Source: a virus
DNA: 64,000 nucleotides
Virus record (IMG/VR): IMGVR_UViG_3300023179_000086
Span: 1 to 64,000 of that record
Reading direction: 5' to 3' (one strand)
Positions 41,056 to 49,875 of this stretch are shown here, piece by piece. A program made the translations under genes and the position numbers. Under the pieces are notes generated by a model. That model did no database searches. It saw nothing but the letters and a program-made list of their open reading frames with translations, and had not been told where the DNA came from. The number at the start of each line of letters is the position of its first letter. Position 1 is the stretch's first letter.

Positions 41056-41360
41056 ATATTAAAATAAATGAGATTTATACATTTAAAATGAATAGTGGTG
41101 AAGAACTTGTCGCTAAAGTAGTGGAATTTGGTGAAAAAGACAATTACCTTATTATTAAAGATCCTGTGAGCATTGCTCCTGGGCCGCAGGGGATGGGTCT
41201 TATACCAAGTATGTTTACTGTTGACCATGACAAAAATATTATACTAAATACTAATAATGTAGTGTTACATGGCGTAACTGAAGATGCAATTAGGTCAAAA
41301 TACATTGAAGCAACTACAGGTATTGCCACACCAACACAAAAGAAAGTAATTTTAGGATAA
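41052..41360 (+). CDS. Sm/Hfq-like small beta-barrel phage protein, 102 aa (GTG start)
   Basis: The GTG start overlaps the glutaredoxin stop. INEIYTFKMNSGEELVAKVVEF, then NYLIIKDPVSIAPGPQGMGLIP, has the strand pattern of Sm-like folds that I recall in a conserved T4-like cyanophage unknown. RNA binding would be the analogy, but it is not shown by the sequence. Confidence 0.6.
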   Translation: MNIKINEIYTFKMNSGEELVAKVVEFGEKDNYLIIKDPVSIAPGPQGMGLIPSMFTVDHDKNIILNTNNVVLHGVTEDAIRSKYIEATTGIATPTQKKVILG

Positions 41361-41364
41361 TAAT

Positions 41365-41634
41365 ATGCCAGCATTAAGCAGAAAAGGTGACAAAAATCAA
41401 GAAGGTGGAGCGATTATTCGAGGTTCTGAGACTGTTTTCTGCAATGGTATACCTGTAGGGTTACACGTGAGTGATATTACTCCACATCCTACTGATGAAC
41501 GACATAAAAAAGCATTCACCACTTCTGCTAGTTCAACAGTAATATGTGAAGGATCTGCTGTACTTAAAGTAGGTAGTGGTAATAGTTGCGGTCATAGTAT
41601 TATACAAGGTTCTAGTAACGTTTTTGTACCATGA
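41365..41634 (+). CDS. PAAR-domain spike tip protein
   Basis: MPALSRKGDKNQEGGAIIRGSETVFCNGIPVGLHVSDITPH, read as separate strands, has the repeating Gly-rich turns and His/Cys residues of PAAR proteins, which cap the baseplate or T6SS spike and bind one metal. 89 aa is the standard size. It overlaps the start of the large structural gene that follows. Confidence 0.85.
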   Translation: MPALSRKGDKNQEGGAIIRGSETVFCNGIPVGLHVSDITPHPTDERHKKAFTTSASSTVICEGSAVLKVGSGNSCGHSIIQGSSNVFVP

Positions 41635-44360
41635 GTTATACAGGTAAGTTTACACCATTACAACTTAATGTTTTAAGTGGTTTGTTAAATAATGAGGGTT
41701 TAAATATAAATCCTACAGTGAGTGGTTTTCAAGGTGTATACGATCCTACCACTATTAACGTTTATACCCCAGGCTCTTTAGTCTCATCAACTGTTTTAAA
41801 AGATTTAACAGCAGCTTTGCCATTATTATATAGTGTTGTTCAATATACCACATTTCGTGGGTTACTAAATATTGGAAGTACTACAATTCCTGCTTTAGGT
41901 AATAGTAGACCTGCTGACTTTATAAGAACTTATCCTGGTCCCTCTGATCCATTCCCTCCACAAGAACCATTAGTATATCCACAATATCCTAGTCCAACTT
42001 CGTCACCATGGAGTGCAACTGCTAATATAGATAATTACGCTTGGTTAACGGGTTGGACTAAAGATGATTATACATATGCAACTATTTTTAATCCTAACGC
42101 ATATAGTGAGGCAGATAATTATTTTCAATATGGTTACATTGCTTGTCACGCTAGAGAAGCATATTATGAATTTTGGAATTTAAAAACAGAAGCAAGACCT
42201 AATCATTATTTAAGATTATGCAGAAGTATTGGTCAGCATAAAAGTTGGAGGGATATGACCAACCAAACAATTGCAAGTTTTAAAAATACAAAAGGATTTT
42301 TAGATGGTTCATACTCAAATATAAATGATTTAACAACATCTGATTTAGCAGGAGTTAGCTTAGCTTTTAAAGCATTTGGTAATGATTTAATTGCCTTAGG
42401 TAATACTATAAATTTAGCTGATATTGAATATTTTGGGCAAGCAGATAAGTTACTATTACAACTTCAAGCTACTAATGCAATTACAAACTCATTGAAATTA
42501 GCTCTATTAACACAAGGATTGTCAACGGAAGAAATTAATAATATATTAATTAGTAAAATTCCAGCAACCTTTACACAAATGAAACAAATTTATGATGCTT
42601 TTTTACTAATTCAGAATACAGATTTAGATGAAATTAAAATAATTACTAATTGTCAAACTAAAAATTTGACATCACTAGCTGATTTATTAAATGTTAAAAA
42701 AATGTTTCCAAATTCTTATGGTAGTATAACAGTACCAAGATGGAGTTTAGACACAATTTCAGTTAAAATTTATGATTTTATTTATGTTGATGGTGGTGTT
42801 AATACACGAATTATTGATCATAGTGAATATTTAGGTGGTTCATTACCGCCTGAAATTGCAATTCCCGCTGCATCATTTGCTTATACATTACAACAAATAA
42901 GATATTTAAAGCAAATGAATTTTGAAAGATTTGCTCAATCTGTATCACAACTTGAAATAACAAATCGAAATTTACCTTTAATTAATAATAATGAAGGAGT
43001 ACCTGGATCAAAGATTGCAGCAGACGATGCACTTTATTTGACTGCTTTAGGTAGCGGAAATAGTGGTACTTATACCATGATTGATTTTATTGGTAGTATT
43101 AGTGGTGATCAATATAATGTATTATATGCTAATATTATTCCATTAATTAGAGAATTACAAACATCACTTTTATTTCAGATTTACAAAAACATTTATGATA
43201 TGGCGATAAGTACGTTTAATTATGGATTAATATTCAATCGTACAACAAGAAATGATCTACCATTTCCTAATCCTCCATATCCTCCTCAACCCGCAGGATC
43301 AACATCATTAGAAATGTCATCAGTTTTGGGGTTAGTTAAAAATCAATATGTATATGGTGTTGGTATTATTACCGACACAAGAATTACTAATATTAGTGGC
43401 AACATTATTAGTTTAAGTAATGCTACAACTGCTCCTTTATCATCAAATACAAGTTTACAGTTTAGAAATGAACCAGGTATTATCTACGAAACTAATCGAG
43501 CTAATGTTGAAATTACAAACATTACAACTTATGCGGGTGATCGAATGCAATTGTTAAATTTTTTGTGGAATTCTATAGGAAACTTATTAAGTTTACAGCA
43601 GCGTGCCATTGTTTTTAGTGCACCAAGCCCACAACAAATTACTCAAGGAACAAACCGAAGTGACTTTTATGAATTTGTTAGATCTTTACCAAATTGGGCT
43701 ACAGAAACTGAGTACAAAGAAATCGCTAGATCAATTGAAAACATTGCCAATTTAAATACGTTAGCAGGACAAAGTATAGTTGGTGTTATGCGTGAAGCAC
43801 GAAATGCATCAAGACTTTCTCAAGTTGGGGGTGTTTTATATAACGATGTAGATGATTTTCTAGTAACGCAAACGGCTAGTGCTAAAGCTGTAGTTACAGA
43901 CGGTAAAGTAACAAGTGTTTCTCTAATTAATAACGGAAGCGGATATGATATTACGAACCCACCAAAAATATATATTAATGGAATATTACCACCAAATGGT
44001 ATAGCTCCAATTCTAGAACCTGTATTGACCGAAATTGGTTTGCCATTAAACAATCCATCTATTTCAGGTAGTGGTGGTTTGCAAAATCCTGCTGCAACAA
44101 TAACAGCTATAAACATAGTGAACCCAGGATCAAATCTTCCTAATACAAATCCCGATGGTAGTGGGGGTATTGACATTGTTATTCAAAACCCTCCCGAACC
44201 TACCAAAGAAGGATTTCCCACCACTCCAGGCGTTATTCCCAATTATGATGTGATAAATACTATACCACCTGAATTAGTTAGTCCACCATCTTCAAGTTAT
44301 ACTGTTGAGGAGGCAATAGAAGATGTGACTATATGTAACTGTGAATGTTGGCTTGTTTGA
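41631..44360 (+). CDS. Large virion structural protein, 909 aa
   Basis: The gene starts in the PAAR stop (ATGA). Residues 1-560 are mixed helix and strand with many Tyr, Asn and Pro (SPWSATANIDNYAWLTGWTK). Residues 560-909 are Gly/Ser/Asn/Thr-rich, with proline-rich linkers and VTDGKVTSVSLINNGSGYD, a small repeat often seen in phage structural proteins. It ends CNCECWLV with three cysteines. Adjacent PAAR suggests a baseplate or tail-tip component. Exact homologue not recognised. Confidence 0.7.
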   Translation: MSYTGKFTPLQLNVLSGLLNNEGLNINPTVSGFQGVYDPTTINVYTPGSLVSSTVLKDLTAALPLLYSVVQYTTFRGLLNIGSTTIPALGNSRPADFIRTYPGPSDPFPPQEPLVYPQYPSPTSSPWSATANIDNYAWLTGWTKDDYTYATIFNPNAYSEADNYFQYGYIACHAREAYYEFWNLKTEARPNHYLRLCRSIGQHKSWRDMTNQTIASFKNTKGFLDGSYSNINDLTTSDLAGVSLAFKAFGNDLIALGNTINLADIEYFGQADKLLLQLQATNAITNSLKLALLTQGLSTEEINNILISKIPATFTQMKQIYDAFLLIQNTDLDEIKIITNCQTKNLTSLADLLNVKKMFPNSYGSITVPRWSLDTISVKIYDFIYVDGGVNTRIIDHSEYLGGSLPPEIAIPAASFAYTLQQIRYLKQMNFERFAQSVSQLEITNRNLPLINNNEGVPGSKIAADDALYLTALGSGNSGTYTMIDFIGSISGDQYNVLYANIIPLIRELQTSLLFQIYKNIYDMAISTFNYGLIFNRTTRNDLPFPNPPYPPQPAGSTSLEMSSVLGLVKNQYVYGVGIITDTRITNISGNIISLSNATTAPLSSNTSLQFRNEPGIIYETNRANVEITNITTYAGDRMQLLNFLWNSIGNLLSLQQRAIVFSAPSPQQITQGTNRSDFYEFVRSLPNWATETEYKEIARSIENIANLNTLAGQSIVGVMREARNASRLSQVGGVLYNDVDDFLVTQTASAKAVVTDGKVTSVSLINNGSGYDITNPPKIYINGILPPNGIAPILEPVLTEIGLPLNNPSISGSGGLQNPAATITAINIVNPGSNLPNTNPDGSGGIDIVIQNPPEPTKEGFPTTPGVIPNYDVINTIPPELVSPPSSSYTVEEAIEDVTICNCECWLV

Positions 44361-44379
44361 CATTTATGTTATAATCATA

Positions 44380-44401
44380 GAAAATCTATAGTAAGATTTT
44401 C
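44380..44401 (+). promoter_or_regulatory. Leader hairpin downstream of a TATAAT box
   Basis: GAAAATCT (44380-44387) pairs perfectly with AGATTTTC (44394-44401) around six bases. A TATAAT at 44370-44375, with TTGGCT at 44348-44353 sixteen bases before it, would start transcription about at the hairpin base. AAAGGAG at 44408-44414 then serves the hydrolase gene. Confidence 0.5.
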
Positions 44402-44421
44402 AGTAAGAAAGGAGTTAATAA

Positions 44422-45069
44422 ATGCTTATATTAAGCAATATAAGACTAATTTCCTTATTGATACCGTTGGCACTAGCTTTACAGTTGTATCAACCGAAAT
44501 TATTCAATAGTAAAATTGGAAATGATTCGTTAGAGTATGTTGCAGAAGAAATTTCTACTAGCGTAAAAGAAGTGTCTAACGTCGTTAAAAATAATCCCAT
44601 AATAAAAACTATCACACAAGATCAAATACGTTGTTTAGCTACCAATATATATTATGAGGCAGGCAATGAACCTTATCAGGGTAAGGTGGCTGTTGCACGT
44701 GTTGTTATTAATCGTGTATTACATGGTTATGGTAGCACACCATGTAATGTAGTTTATGCTCAACATAATATACCTGATCCTAAGCAACCTGCAATCTATA
44801 AAAAATTGTGTCAATTTAGTTGGGTATGTCAGGGTAAAGTTACACCTAACATTAATAGCAATTCATATAAAAAAGCAGAAGAAATTGCTCGTAAAGTATT
44901 AATTGAAAACTATGGACATGATTTACTTCCAAATAATGTTCTTTATTTTCATGCAACTTACGTTAATCCACAATGGACTTACCGTAAGTTAAAACGTATT
45001 GGCAATCATATTTTTTATACTAAAGGTAAAGAAAAACCAACTGAAATTAACGATACTAAGGAAATATAA
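44422..45069 (+). CDS. SleB/CwlJ-type cell wall hydrolase with N-terminal anchor
   Basis: A hydrophobic N-terminus (LSNIRLISLLIPLALALQLY) acts as a signal or membrane anchor. The catalytic domain is IRCLATNIYYEAGNEPYQGKVAVARVVINRV near residue 73, then CQFSWVC near residue 133 and VLYFHATYVNPQW near residue 173, matching the Hydrolase_2 (SleB) family that cuts peptidoglycan glycan chains. Likely the phage endolysin or a cell-wall-active virion enzyme. Strong ribosome site. Confidence 0.88.
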   Translation: MLILSNIRLISLLIPLALALQLYQPKLFNSKIGNDSLEYVAEEISTSVKEVSNVVKNNPIIKTITQDQIRCLATNIYYEAGNEPYQGKVAVARVVINRVLHGYGSTPCNVVYAQHNIPDPKQPAIYKKLCQFSWVCQGKVTPNINSNSYKKAEEIARKVLIENYGHDLLPNNVLYFHATYVNPQWTYRKLKRIGNHIFYTKGKEKPTEINDTKEI

Positions 45070-45070
45070 T

Positions 45071-45301
45071 ATGAAAGATTATAATAAAAACTTCCTTATA
45101 GGACTATTAGGTTTAACTTTTTTTGTTTTGATATTAATTGGTTCACCGTTGGCACTAATTTGGGCATGGAACACATTATTTTTTAAATTACATTTTATTG
45201 AATTTTCATTTGAAAATTGGGTAGCAGTATCTATTTTTATGTGGGCTTTTGGTTTGTTAAAACTTGACTTTACAAATTTAAATAATAAAAATGGACATTA
45301 A
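45071..45301 (+). CDS. Two-segment membrane protein, 76 aa
   Basis: ATG 45071 lies one base after the hydrolase stop. Two membrane segments are plain: residues 8-35 (FLIGLLGLTFFVLILIGSPL and on) and 48-63. A small membrane protein right after a cell wall hydrolase could be a holin, but this rests on position and topology alone. Confidence 0.55.
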   Translation: MKDYNKNFLIGLLGLTFFVLILIGSPLALIWAWNTLFFKLHFIEFSFENWVAVSIFMWAFGLLKLDFTNLNNKNGH

Positions 45302-45686
45302 AAATAAACCTAATCTAGAATTTGACATTATACGCACACCTTGGATGGTTGAAAAAATACAAAACAGCAAGGTGTATGCCCAAAATTTGTACGCAGCAAT
45401 ATGTAATAATCGTTTTTTTAAATTAGATGATTCTTTTGCCATCATTAAAGATGAACAAAATTGGTCAGCATCTTGGAGATATGCAGGACAAATTGTTTCA
45501 AACTTAAGGATAGGAGAAGATTACCTTGATTATTATTGCAGTGGTATACATTGGCTAGATAATCATTCTAATATTTCATCTGCCTATACTACAGCAGTTA
45601 GTGGATTTGTTGAAGAAAGTATGGTAACCGATGAAATAAGAGATGATTTATTAAAATTAGGATGGATGGTAAAATCATATGATTAA
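45291..45686 (+). CDS. Conserved phage protein, 131 aa
   Basis: RTPWMVEKIQNSKVYAQNLYAAICNN, read with SASWRYAGQIVSNLR and DYLDYYCSGIHW, is a pattern I recall as a widespread unknown in tailed phages. It overlaps the membrane protein gene before it and ends in convergent overlap (four bases) with the first reverse-strand gene of the metabolic island. Confidence 0.7.
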   Translation: MDIKNKPNLEFDIIRTPWMVEKIQNSKVYAQNLYAAICNNRFFKLDDSFAIIKDEQNWSASWRYAGQIVSNLRIGEDYLDYYCSGIHWLDNHSNISSAYTTAVSGFVEESMVTDEIRDDLLKLGWMVKSYD

Positions 45687-46591
45687 AATAAATCATTATA
45701 GTTTGTTGTACTTCCAATAATATTTCCAATTATATTTCCCCAAGATATTGAATTTTTAGTTTCGGGTAAAATATAAGATATAATTTTGTGTTTTTCATGA
45801 TTAAATATATAACTTGGCAAATTATCCCACCCATAACTTCTTGTTCTTAATTCAAATTTACCTAATCCTAAACTATTATAAATTTTTTGTTTCAGTACAG
45901 GAACTAGTGCATGCCCATTAAAATTATTAAAAAAATTATCTTTATGTGCATTTAAAAGTATAGAAACACTGTCTATACTATTACCTAACATGTTTCCAAT
46001 CCCATTTATACTCTTTTCTTTCATATATAAATCATAACATTGATAATCATATTTAAATGGACTTAATAAAGGTTTAGTAATCCAAGGCCATGGATAATCT
46101 CCTCCCAATATTGGATATGTATGACACTTTTCTATTAACCAAAAATGACTAGCCACATGAAATTGGTTAATTTTATATATTTTTAAATAATTTAGATATT
46201 GAAAATTATTAAAAAACTTTTCAATATCTAAATCAAAAAAATATTGTTTTAAATGGTTTTCCCTACAAAATTTTTCACTATAATACAAATCAACTATATT
46301 AATAGGATATCCATTTTTTATTAAACGAAGTGTAATTACACTAGTTGGTATTTTTTGTGTAATTAAAAACTTTAACACTAGTTCACTATCAAGTCCTCCA
46401 CTATATAATAATTCACAAGTTCCTCTATAGTCGCCTAAGTTTTTGTAAAATGCTTCAGTAATATTTTTAGATGTTATTTCTTGATCACGGATCTCGCAAT
46501 GATAAGTTGCTGAATGAGTTGAGTTATAGTAATTGTGTGTATGTTTACAAAATTCTCCAATACCACTAAACCAAATATTATTAGTATCCAT
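45683..46591 (-). CDS. PP-loop ATPase, asparagine-synthase-like (copy 1)
   Basis: I use the ATG at 46591; the longer open frame would run through the promoter region and over the divergent gene. The 302 aa product has the PP-loop signature SGGLDS at residues 64-69 in CELLYSGGLDSELVLKFL. It lacks the N-terminal Cys of a glutaminase domain. Asparagine-synthase-like enzymes adenylate a carboxylate and join it to an amine. Here it may use ammonia or another amine to form an amide. N-terminal layout resembles the copy at 50669. Confidence 0.75.
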   Translation of the reverse strand: MDTNNIWFSGIGEFCKHTHNYYNSTHSATYHCEIRDQEITSKNITEAFYKNLGDYRGTCELLYSGGLDSELVLKFLITQKIPTSVITLRLIKNGYPINIVDLYYSEKFCRENHLKQYFFDLDIEKFFNNFQYLNYLKIYKINQFHVASHFWLIEKCHTYPILGGDYPWPWITKPLLSPFKYDYQCYDLYMKEKSINGIGNMLGNSIDSVSILLNAHKDNFFNNFNGHALVPVLKQKIYNSLGLGKFELRTRSYGWDNLPSYIFNHEKHKIISYILPETKNSISWGNIIGNIIGSTTNYNDLF

Positions 46592-46610
46592 AAAATTAAT
46601 AAATATCTTA
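46592..46610 (+). promoter_or_regulatory. Divergent intergenic promoter region with late-type box
   Basis: Only 19 bases separate two divergent genes. AATAAATA at 46598-46605 serves the rightward gene (ATG 46611). The reverse strand reads AAGATATTTATTAATTTT, with no clear octamer. No Shine-Dalgarno fits in either leader. Confidence 0.45.
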
Positions 46611-47222
46611 ATGATTATATTTACTCCAATTAATTTGCCTATAGTAAAACCTGATAGTTGGGATATATTTTGGAATATTTGGAATAAACACAGTCGAATA
46701 TTAGTTAAAGAAAAAATTAATACTAAAACTACCCCTGCATTAGTAGGAACTAAAAATGTTTGGATTGGTTTAGATATTTTTAAAAAATTTGACATTCCTT
46801 TAGTATATTCAGCACCTTATTTTGATATAAAAGATTCTTTACCAAACCTATTTGAGTCATTAAATAATTTATGCACTAATTTACATACTATAAGATTAGT
46901 TCAAAGTATTACGGATTTTGTGGCACATACGGATGATGACTTAGATAAATGGAGTTTAAGAGCTTTTTTTCATGGGGAAAATGTTTCAGAACAATGGTAC
47001 TTTACAAAACCATACGATAGAAATGGGCAAAGATATTATATTGAAATGCCAAACGACACTAATTGGTTTATGTATAATGACAAATATTGTTGGCATGGGA
47101 CAGATTTTGATTCTACCCGAAAAAAAATAATACTTCAAGTATTTTGTTTTGGATCACCTAATGTTGATTATTTGACTTCAAGCATAGAAAAATATAAATT
47201 ATATACTATAAAATTTTTATGA
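46611..47222 (+). CDS. 2-oxoglutarate/Fe(II)-type oxygenase (copy 1), 203 aa
   Basis: From ATG 46611 the candidate metal triad is H106-T-D108 (AHTDDD) and H162 (YCWHGTD). R170 is the likely 2-oxoglutarate anchor, followed by strand KIILQVFCFG. That is the double-stranded beta-helix order H-x-D...H...R. These enzymes hydroxylate, desaturate or halogenate unactivated carbons. The gene overlaps the desaturase start by four bases (ATGA), so the two are made together. Confidence 0.65.
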   Translation: MIIFTPINLPIVKPDSWDIFWNIWNKHSRILVKEKINTKTTPALVGTKNVWIGLDIFKKFDIPLVYSAPYFDIKDSLPNLFESLNNLCTNLHTIRLVQSITDFVAHTDDDLDKWSLRAFFHGENVSEQWYFTKPYDRNGQRYYIEMPNDTNWFMYNDKYCWHGTDFDSTRKKIILQVFCFGSPNVDYLTSSIEKYKLYTIKFL

Positions 47223-47977
47223 TTGTTGGATCTACTTCTACAAATATAGCTATTATTACAACATGCTCCGCAGTATTGTCAATATTAGGTTTTTTCCACT
47301 TTAATTTTACTATTAGTAATTGTTTAATTTTTATTTTAAGTTTTTACGTTTTAAATATTTTAGGTAATTGGTTAATGTTACATCGTTACTATTCTCATAA
47401 ATCTTTTGAATTTAAATACGATTTTATAAGAATAATTTTAACATTTTTCACTATTTTAAGTGCAAGAGGAAGTCCTATAGGTTGGGCATATATTCATAGG
47501 AAACACCATAGATTTAGTGATACAGAAAAAGATCCTCATAGTCCCCTACATTTAGGATTAAAATTGTTTGGTTTTCAACATTATAAAAGTATGGAATCAC
47601 AAAACATGGAACTATTTTTAGTTAAAGATTTAATGAATAAAGAACAAATTTTTATACATAAGTATTATGTATTGTTATTATTATTTTGTATTATACCTAT
47701 TAGCCTTTATAGTGTGGAATTATTTTATTTTTTATGGATACTACCAATTACCATTGTTCATTTAAGTCAAAATTTGTTTAATTATTTTGGACATACGTAT
47801 GGTTATAAAAATCATATTACTAACGATAATAGTAAAAACAATTTGTGGTTGTTTCCTTTACTATTAGGTGAAGCTTGGCATAATAATCACCATTATAATC
47901 CAAAATTAAATACAACAAAATTTTTAAAATATGAGTTTGATCCATTAAATATTTTTATACGGTTAGTAAAAAAATGA
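47219..47977 (+). CDS. Membrane fatty-acid desaturase, type A (copy 1)
   Basis: All three histidine boxes are intact: HRYYSH at 55-60, HRKHH at 93-97 and HNNHH at 221-225. Hydrophobic blocks at about 10-50, 75-90 and 145-185 give the usual four-helix topology with boxes facing the cytoplasm. The family uses a di-iron centre and O2 to put double (or triple) bonds into acyl-CoA, acyl-ACP or lipid chains. It is closest by eye to the desaturase at 61663 (shared RGSPxGWxYIHR and PxxVGLK/LGLK region). No ribosome site is visible; translation is coupled to the preceding oxygenase. Confidence 0.92.
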   Translation: MIVGSTSTNIAIITTCSAVLSILGFFHFNFTISNCLIFILSFYVLNILGNWLMLHRYYSHKSFEFKYDFIRIILTFFTILSARGSPIGWAYIHRKHHRFSDTEKDPHSPLHLGLKLFGFQHYKSMESQNMELFLVKDLMNKEQIFIHKYYVLLLLFCIIPISLYSVELFYFLWILPITIVHLSQNLFNYFGHTYGYKNHITNDNSKNNLWLFPLLLGEAWHNNHHYNPKLNTTKFLKYEFDPLNIFIRLVKK

Positions 47978-48489
47978 AAGAGTCTGATTTTTTTATAAAA
48001 TTAAATACAATGTCTAATATTACTGAAAATATTTTAAAAATAGTAAAATCATCTGATAATTCAATGTGGAAAGAATTATTTGGACTAACTATTTTTACTT
48101 TAGATATAGATCATTTTAAAAATGATAAAGAAATCTTTCAAGCTATTCAACATTTAGATTGTAAAACTAGGTTAAGCATTTTTAGAACTAATCCAAATAC
48201 TTGTTATGATTGGCATTTTGATAAAATAAGACATTCAGCTATAAACATGTTAATTGATGGATTTGATAGTTTTTGTGCATTTGGAGAATATTCTCTAGGA
48301 AATACGTATAAAAATATTTATAAATTACAATATGAACCAAATTATTACTATTTAATTAATGTAAAAAAAACACATTGTGTTTTTAATTTTTCCAATAATA
48401 TGAGATATATTTTAAGTATTGGGATCCCAAATACAACTTATGAGGATTCAGTAAATTATTTTGTTGAAAAAAAACTAATTACTTTATGA
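47974..48489 (+). CDS. 2-oxoglutarate/Fe(II)-type or beta-hydroxylase-like oxygenase (copy 2), 171 aa
   Basis: Candidate ligands are H81 and D83 in YDWHFDKIR, H134 in KKTHCVFN and R144 in NMRYILSIG. Spacing and the strand after the Arg fit aspartyl-hydroxylase-like jelly rolls. It starts in the desaturase stop (ATGA) and ends in the start of the acyltransferase-like gene. Substrate unknown. Confidence 0.6.
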   Translation: MKESDFFIKLNTMSNITENILKIVKSSDNSMWKELFGLTIFTLDIDHFKNDKEIFQAIQHLDCKTRLSIFRTNPNTCYDWHFDKIRHSAINMLIDGFDSFCAFGEYSLGNTYKNIYKLQYEPNYYYLINVKKTHCVFNFSNNMRYILSIGIPNTTYEDSVNYFVEKKLITL

Positions 48490-49070
48490 AAACTAGACAA
48501 TTATTAGGACCTGAAGACTTTGACAAGTTTAAATTATTATTAACATGTCATAAGAAAATTGGCGGCACACAAGCATTAAATATAGAAAGTTATGAATTAA
48601 TATATAGTAAATATTTTGACTTTAATGAAAACTATAAAATTTTTGGTTATTTTGAAAATAATATTTTAATTAGTTCAATAAGTTTAGCCTATAGAAATAA
48701 CAACACTAGGGGACGATATTGGATGATCTCAGGCTTATTTACTACTAAAAAATATAATATATTCTCTTTTAACAATCCTGAAATTGGATTATTAATTAAA
48801 AAAGCATTTGATATTGCGGAAGAAAATGCATACTATGAATACTATTATTGTATATCTGCACAAGTATCACGTGTATACGAAAGACAAATTGACAAAAATA
48901 ATTATATACCATTACAAAGATATGATAGAATTTCTCTAGATATTGTCCCAAAAAATACTGTACCATCTATAGACCTCTATTTTAAATTAATGGGCGGTAA
49001 AACAAAACCTCATGATATTATAATTAAAAAAAGAGTTTTACAAGAACAATTTCGTAAAAAAATTATTTAA
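48486..49070 (+). CDS. GNAT-like acyltransferase-fold protein (copy 1), 194 aa
   Basis: The order of strands YKIFGYFENNILISSISLAY, then RYWMISGLFTTKK, and the helix EIGLLIKKAFDIAEENAYYE suggest a GNAT fold. The segment YYYCISAQVSRVYERQIDKNN parallels YYSFYSRRDLKHQRALDKVW in the protein at 53380, so they seem related. It could transfer an acyl chain to an amine, which would suit a lipid-amide pathway, but the acetyl-CoA-binding loop is not clear. Fold call is tentative. Confidence 0.45.
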   Translation: MKTRQLLGPEDFDKFKLLLTCHKKIGGTQALNIESYELIYSKYFDFNENYKIFGYFENNILISSISLAYRNNNTRGRYWMISGLFTTKKYNIFSFNNPEIGLLIKKAFDIAEENAYYEYYYCISAQVSRVYERQIDKNNYIPLQRYDRISLDIVPKNTVPSIDLYFKLMGGKTKPHDIIIKKRVLQEQFRKKII

Positions 49071-49079
49071 TTTAGTAAC

Positions 49080-49087
49080 AATAAATA
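49080..49087 (+). promoter_or_regulatory. Late-type promoter inside the island
   Basis: AATAAATA lies just before ATG 49093 in the only non-overlapping gap of this operon. The leader would be nearly absent. Confidence 0.45.
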
Positions 49088-49092
49088 TTAAT

Positions 49093-49869
49093 ATGAAAAA
49101 CTTTTTTGCAAGCAGCACATTGGGTGCACAGATTTTTTTTGTAATTTCTTTAGTAAGTATTTTTTTTGCTACAATACTTTATGGATTTACAATAAAAGAA
49201 CTAGGATTAATAATCTTGGGTTATTTTTTGTATGGCTGTTTAGGAGTGGTAATTACCTTTCATCGATATCTAACTCATAATAGTTTTAAGACACATTCAT
49301 TTATTGTTAAATTATTTTCTATTTTAGGGTGTTTTTCGGGTACAGGAAGTCCTTTAGCGTGGGTGGCAATACATATAAATCATCATCTTAAAAGTGATAA
49401 ACCTGATGACCCACATAGCCCATATTATAGGGGATTTAAAATTTTCACTTTGGATTATGTTGATAATGTTAACATAGATACAAAATGGCGTATGCGCTCT
49501 CTAGTAAAAGATAAATTTCAACAGTTTTTACATCGTTATTATTTTTTAATAAATTTAATTTATAGTATAGTATTGTTTATGTTGGGTGGGATGTACCTAG
49601 TTATATTTTTTCATTGGGCACCTGCAGCACTCACAGCAATTATGAGTAATGTAGTTAATTATTTCGGACACAAACCCAATTGGCTTGGGAGTTTTAGAAC
49701 ATATAATATTAATGATCAAAGCGTAAATAGTTGGTTGTGGGCTATACCAAGTTGGGGAGAAGCATGGCATAATAATCATCATCGATTTCCTAAACGTAGT
49801 TATTTTGGAGAAAAATGGTATCAAGTAGATATATCAGGATTTTTAATTAAACTTATATCAATAAAATAA
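49093..49869 (+). CDS. Membrane fatty-acid desaturase, type B (copy 1)
   Basis: Histidine boxes are HRYLTH at 57-62, HINHH at 94-98 and HNNHH at 226-230, all intact in 258 aa. The segment IPSWGEAWHNNHHRFPKR and the ending GEKWYQVDISG match the desaturase at 60264 nearly residue for residue, and box positions are the same. It likely acts on the same class of acyl substrate at a different position or step. It is followed after six bases by the Rieske oxygenase gene. Confidence 0.93.
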   Translation: MKNFFASSTLGAQIFFVISLVSIFFATILYGFTIKELGLIILGYFLYGCLGVVITFHRYLTHNSFKTHSFIVKLFSILGCFSGTGSPLAWVAIHINHHLKSDKPDDPHSPYYRGFKIFTLDYVDNVNIDTKWRMRSLVKDKFQQFLHRYYFLINLIYSIVLFMLGGMYLVIFFHWAPAALTAIMSNVVNYFGHKPNWLGSFRTYNINDQSVNSWLWAIPSWGEAWHNNHHRFPKRSYFGEKWYQVDISGFLIKLISIK

Positions 49870-49875
49870 ACTTTT

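Noticed and set aside
44357-44375. TTGACA at 44357 and TATAAT at 44370 as a promoter pair
   Set aside because: Only seven bases separate them, far too few for sigma-70. The TATAAT may still work with TTGGCT at 44348.
46592-46795. N-terminal extension of the PP-loop protein to 46795
   Set aside because: It would overlap the divergent oxygenase gene and its promoter, and the added residues are hydrophobic and unlike the second copy.
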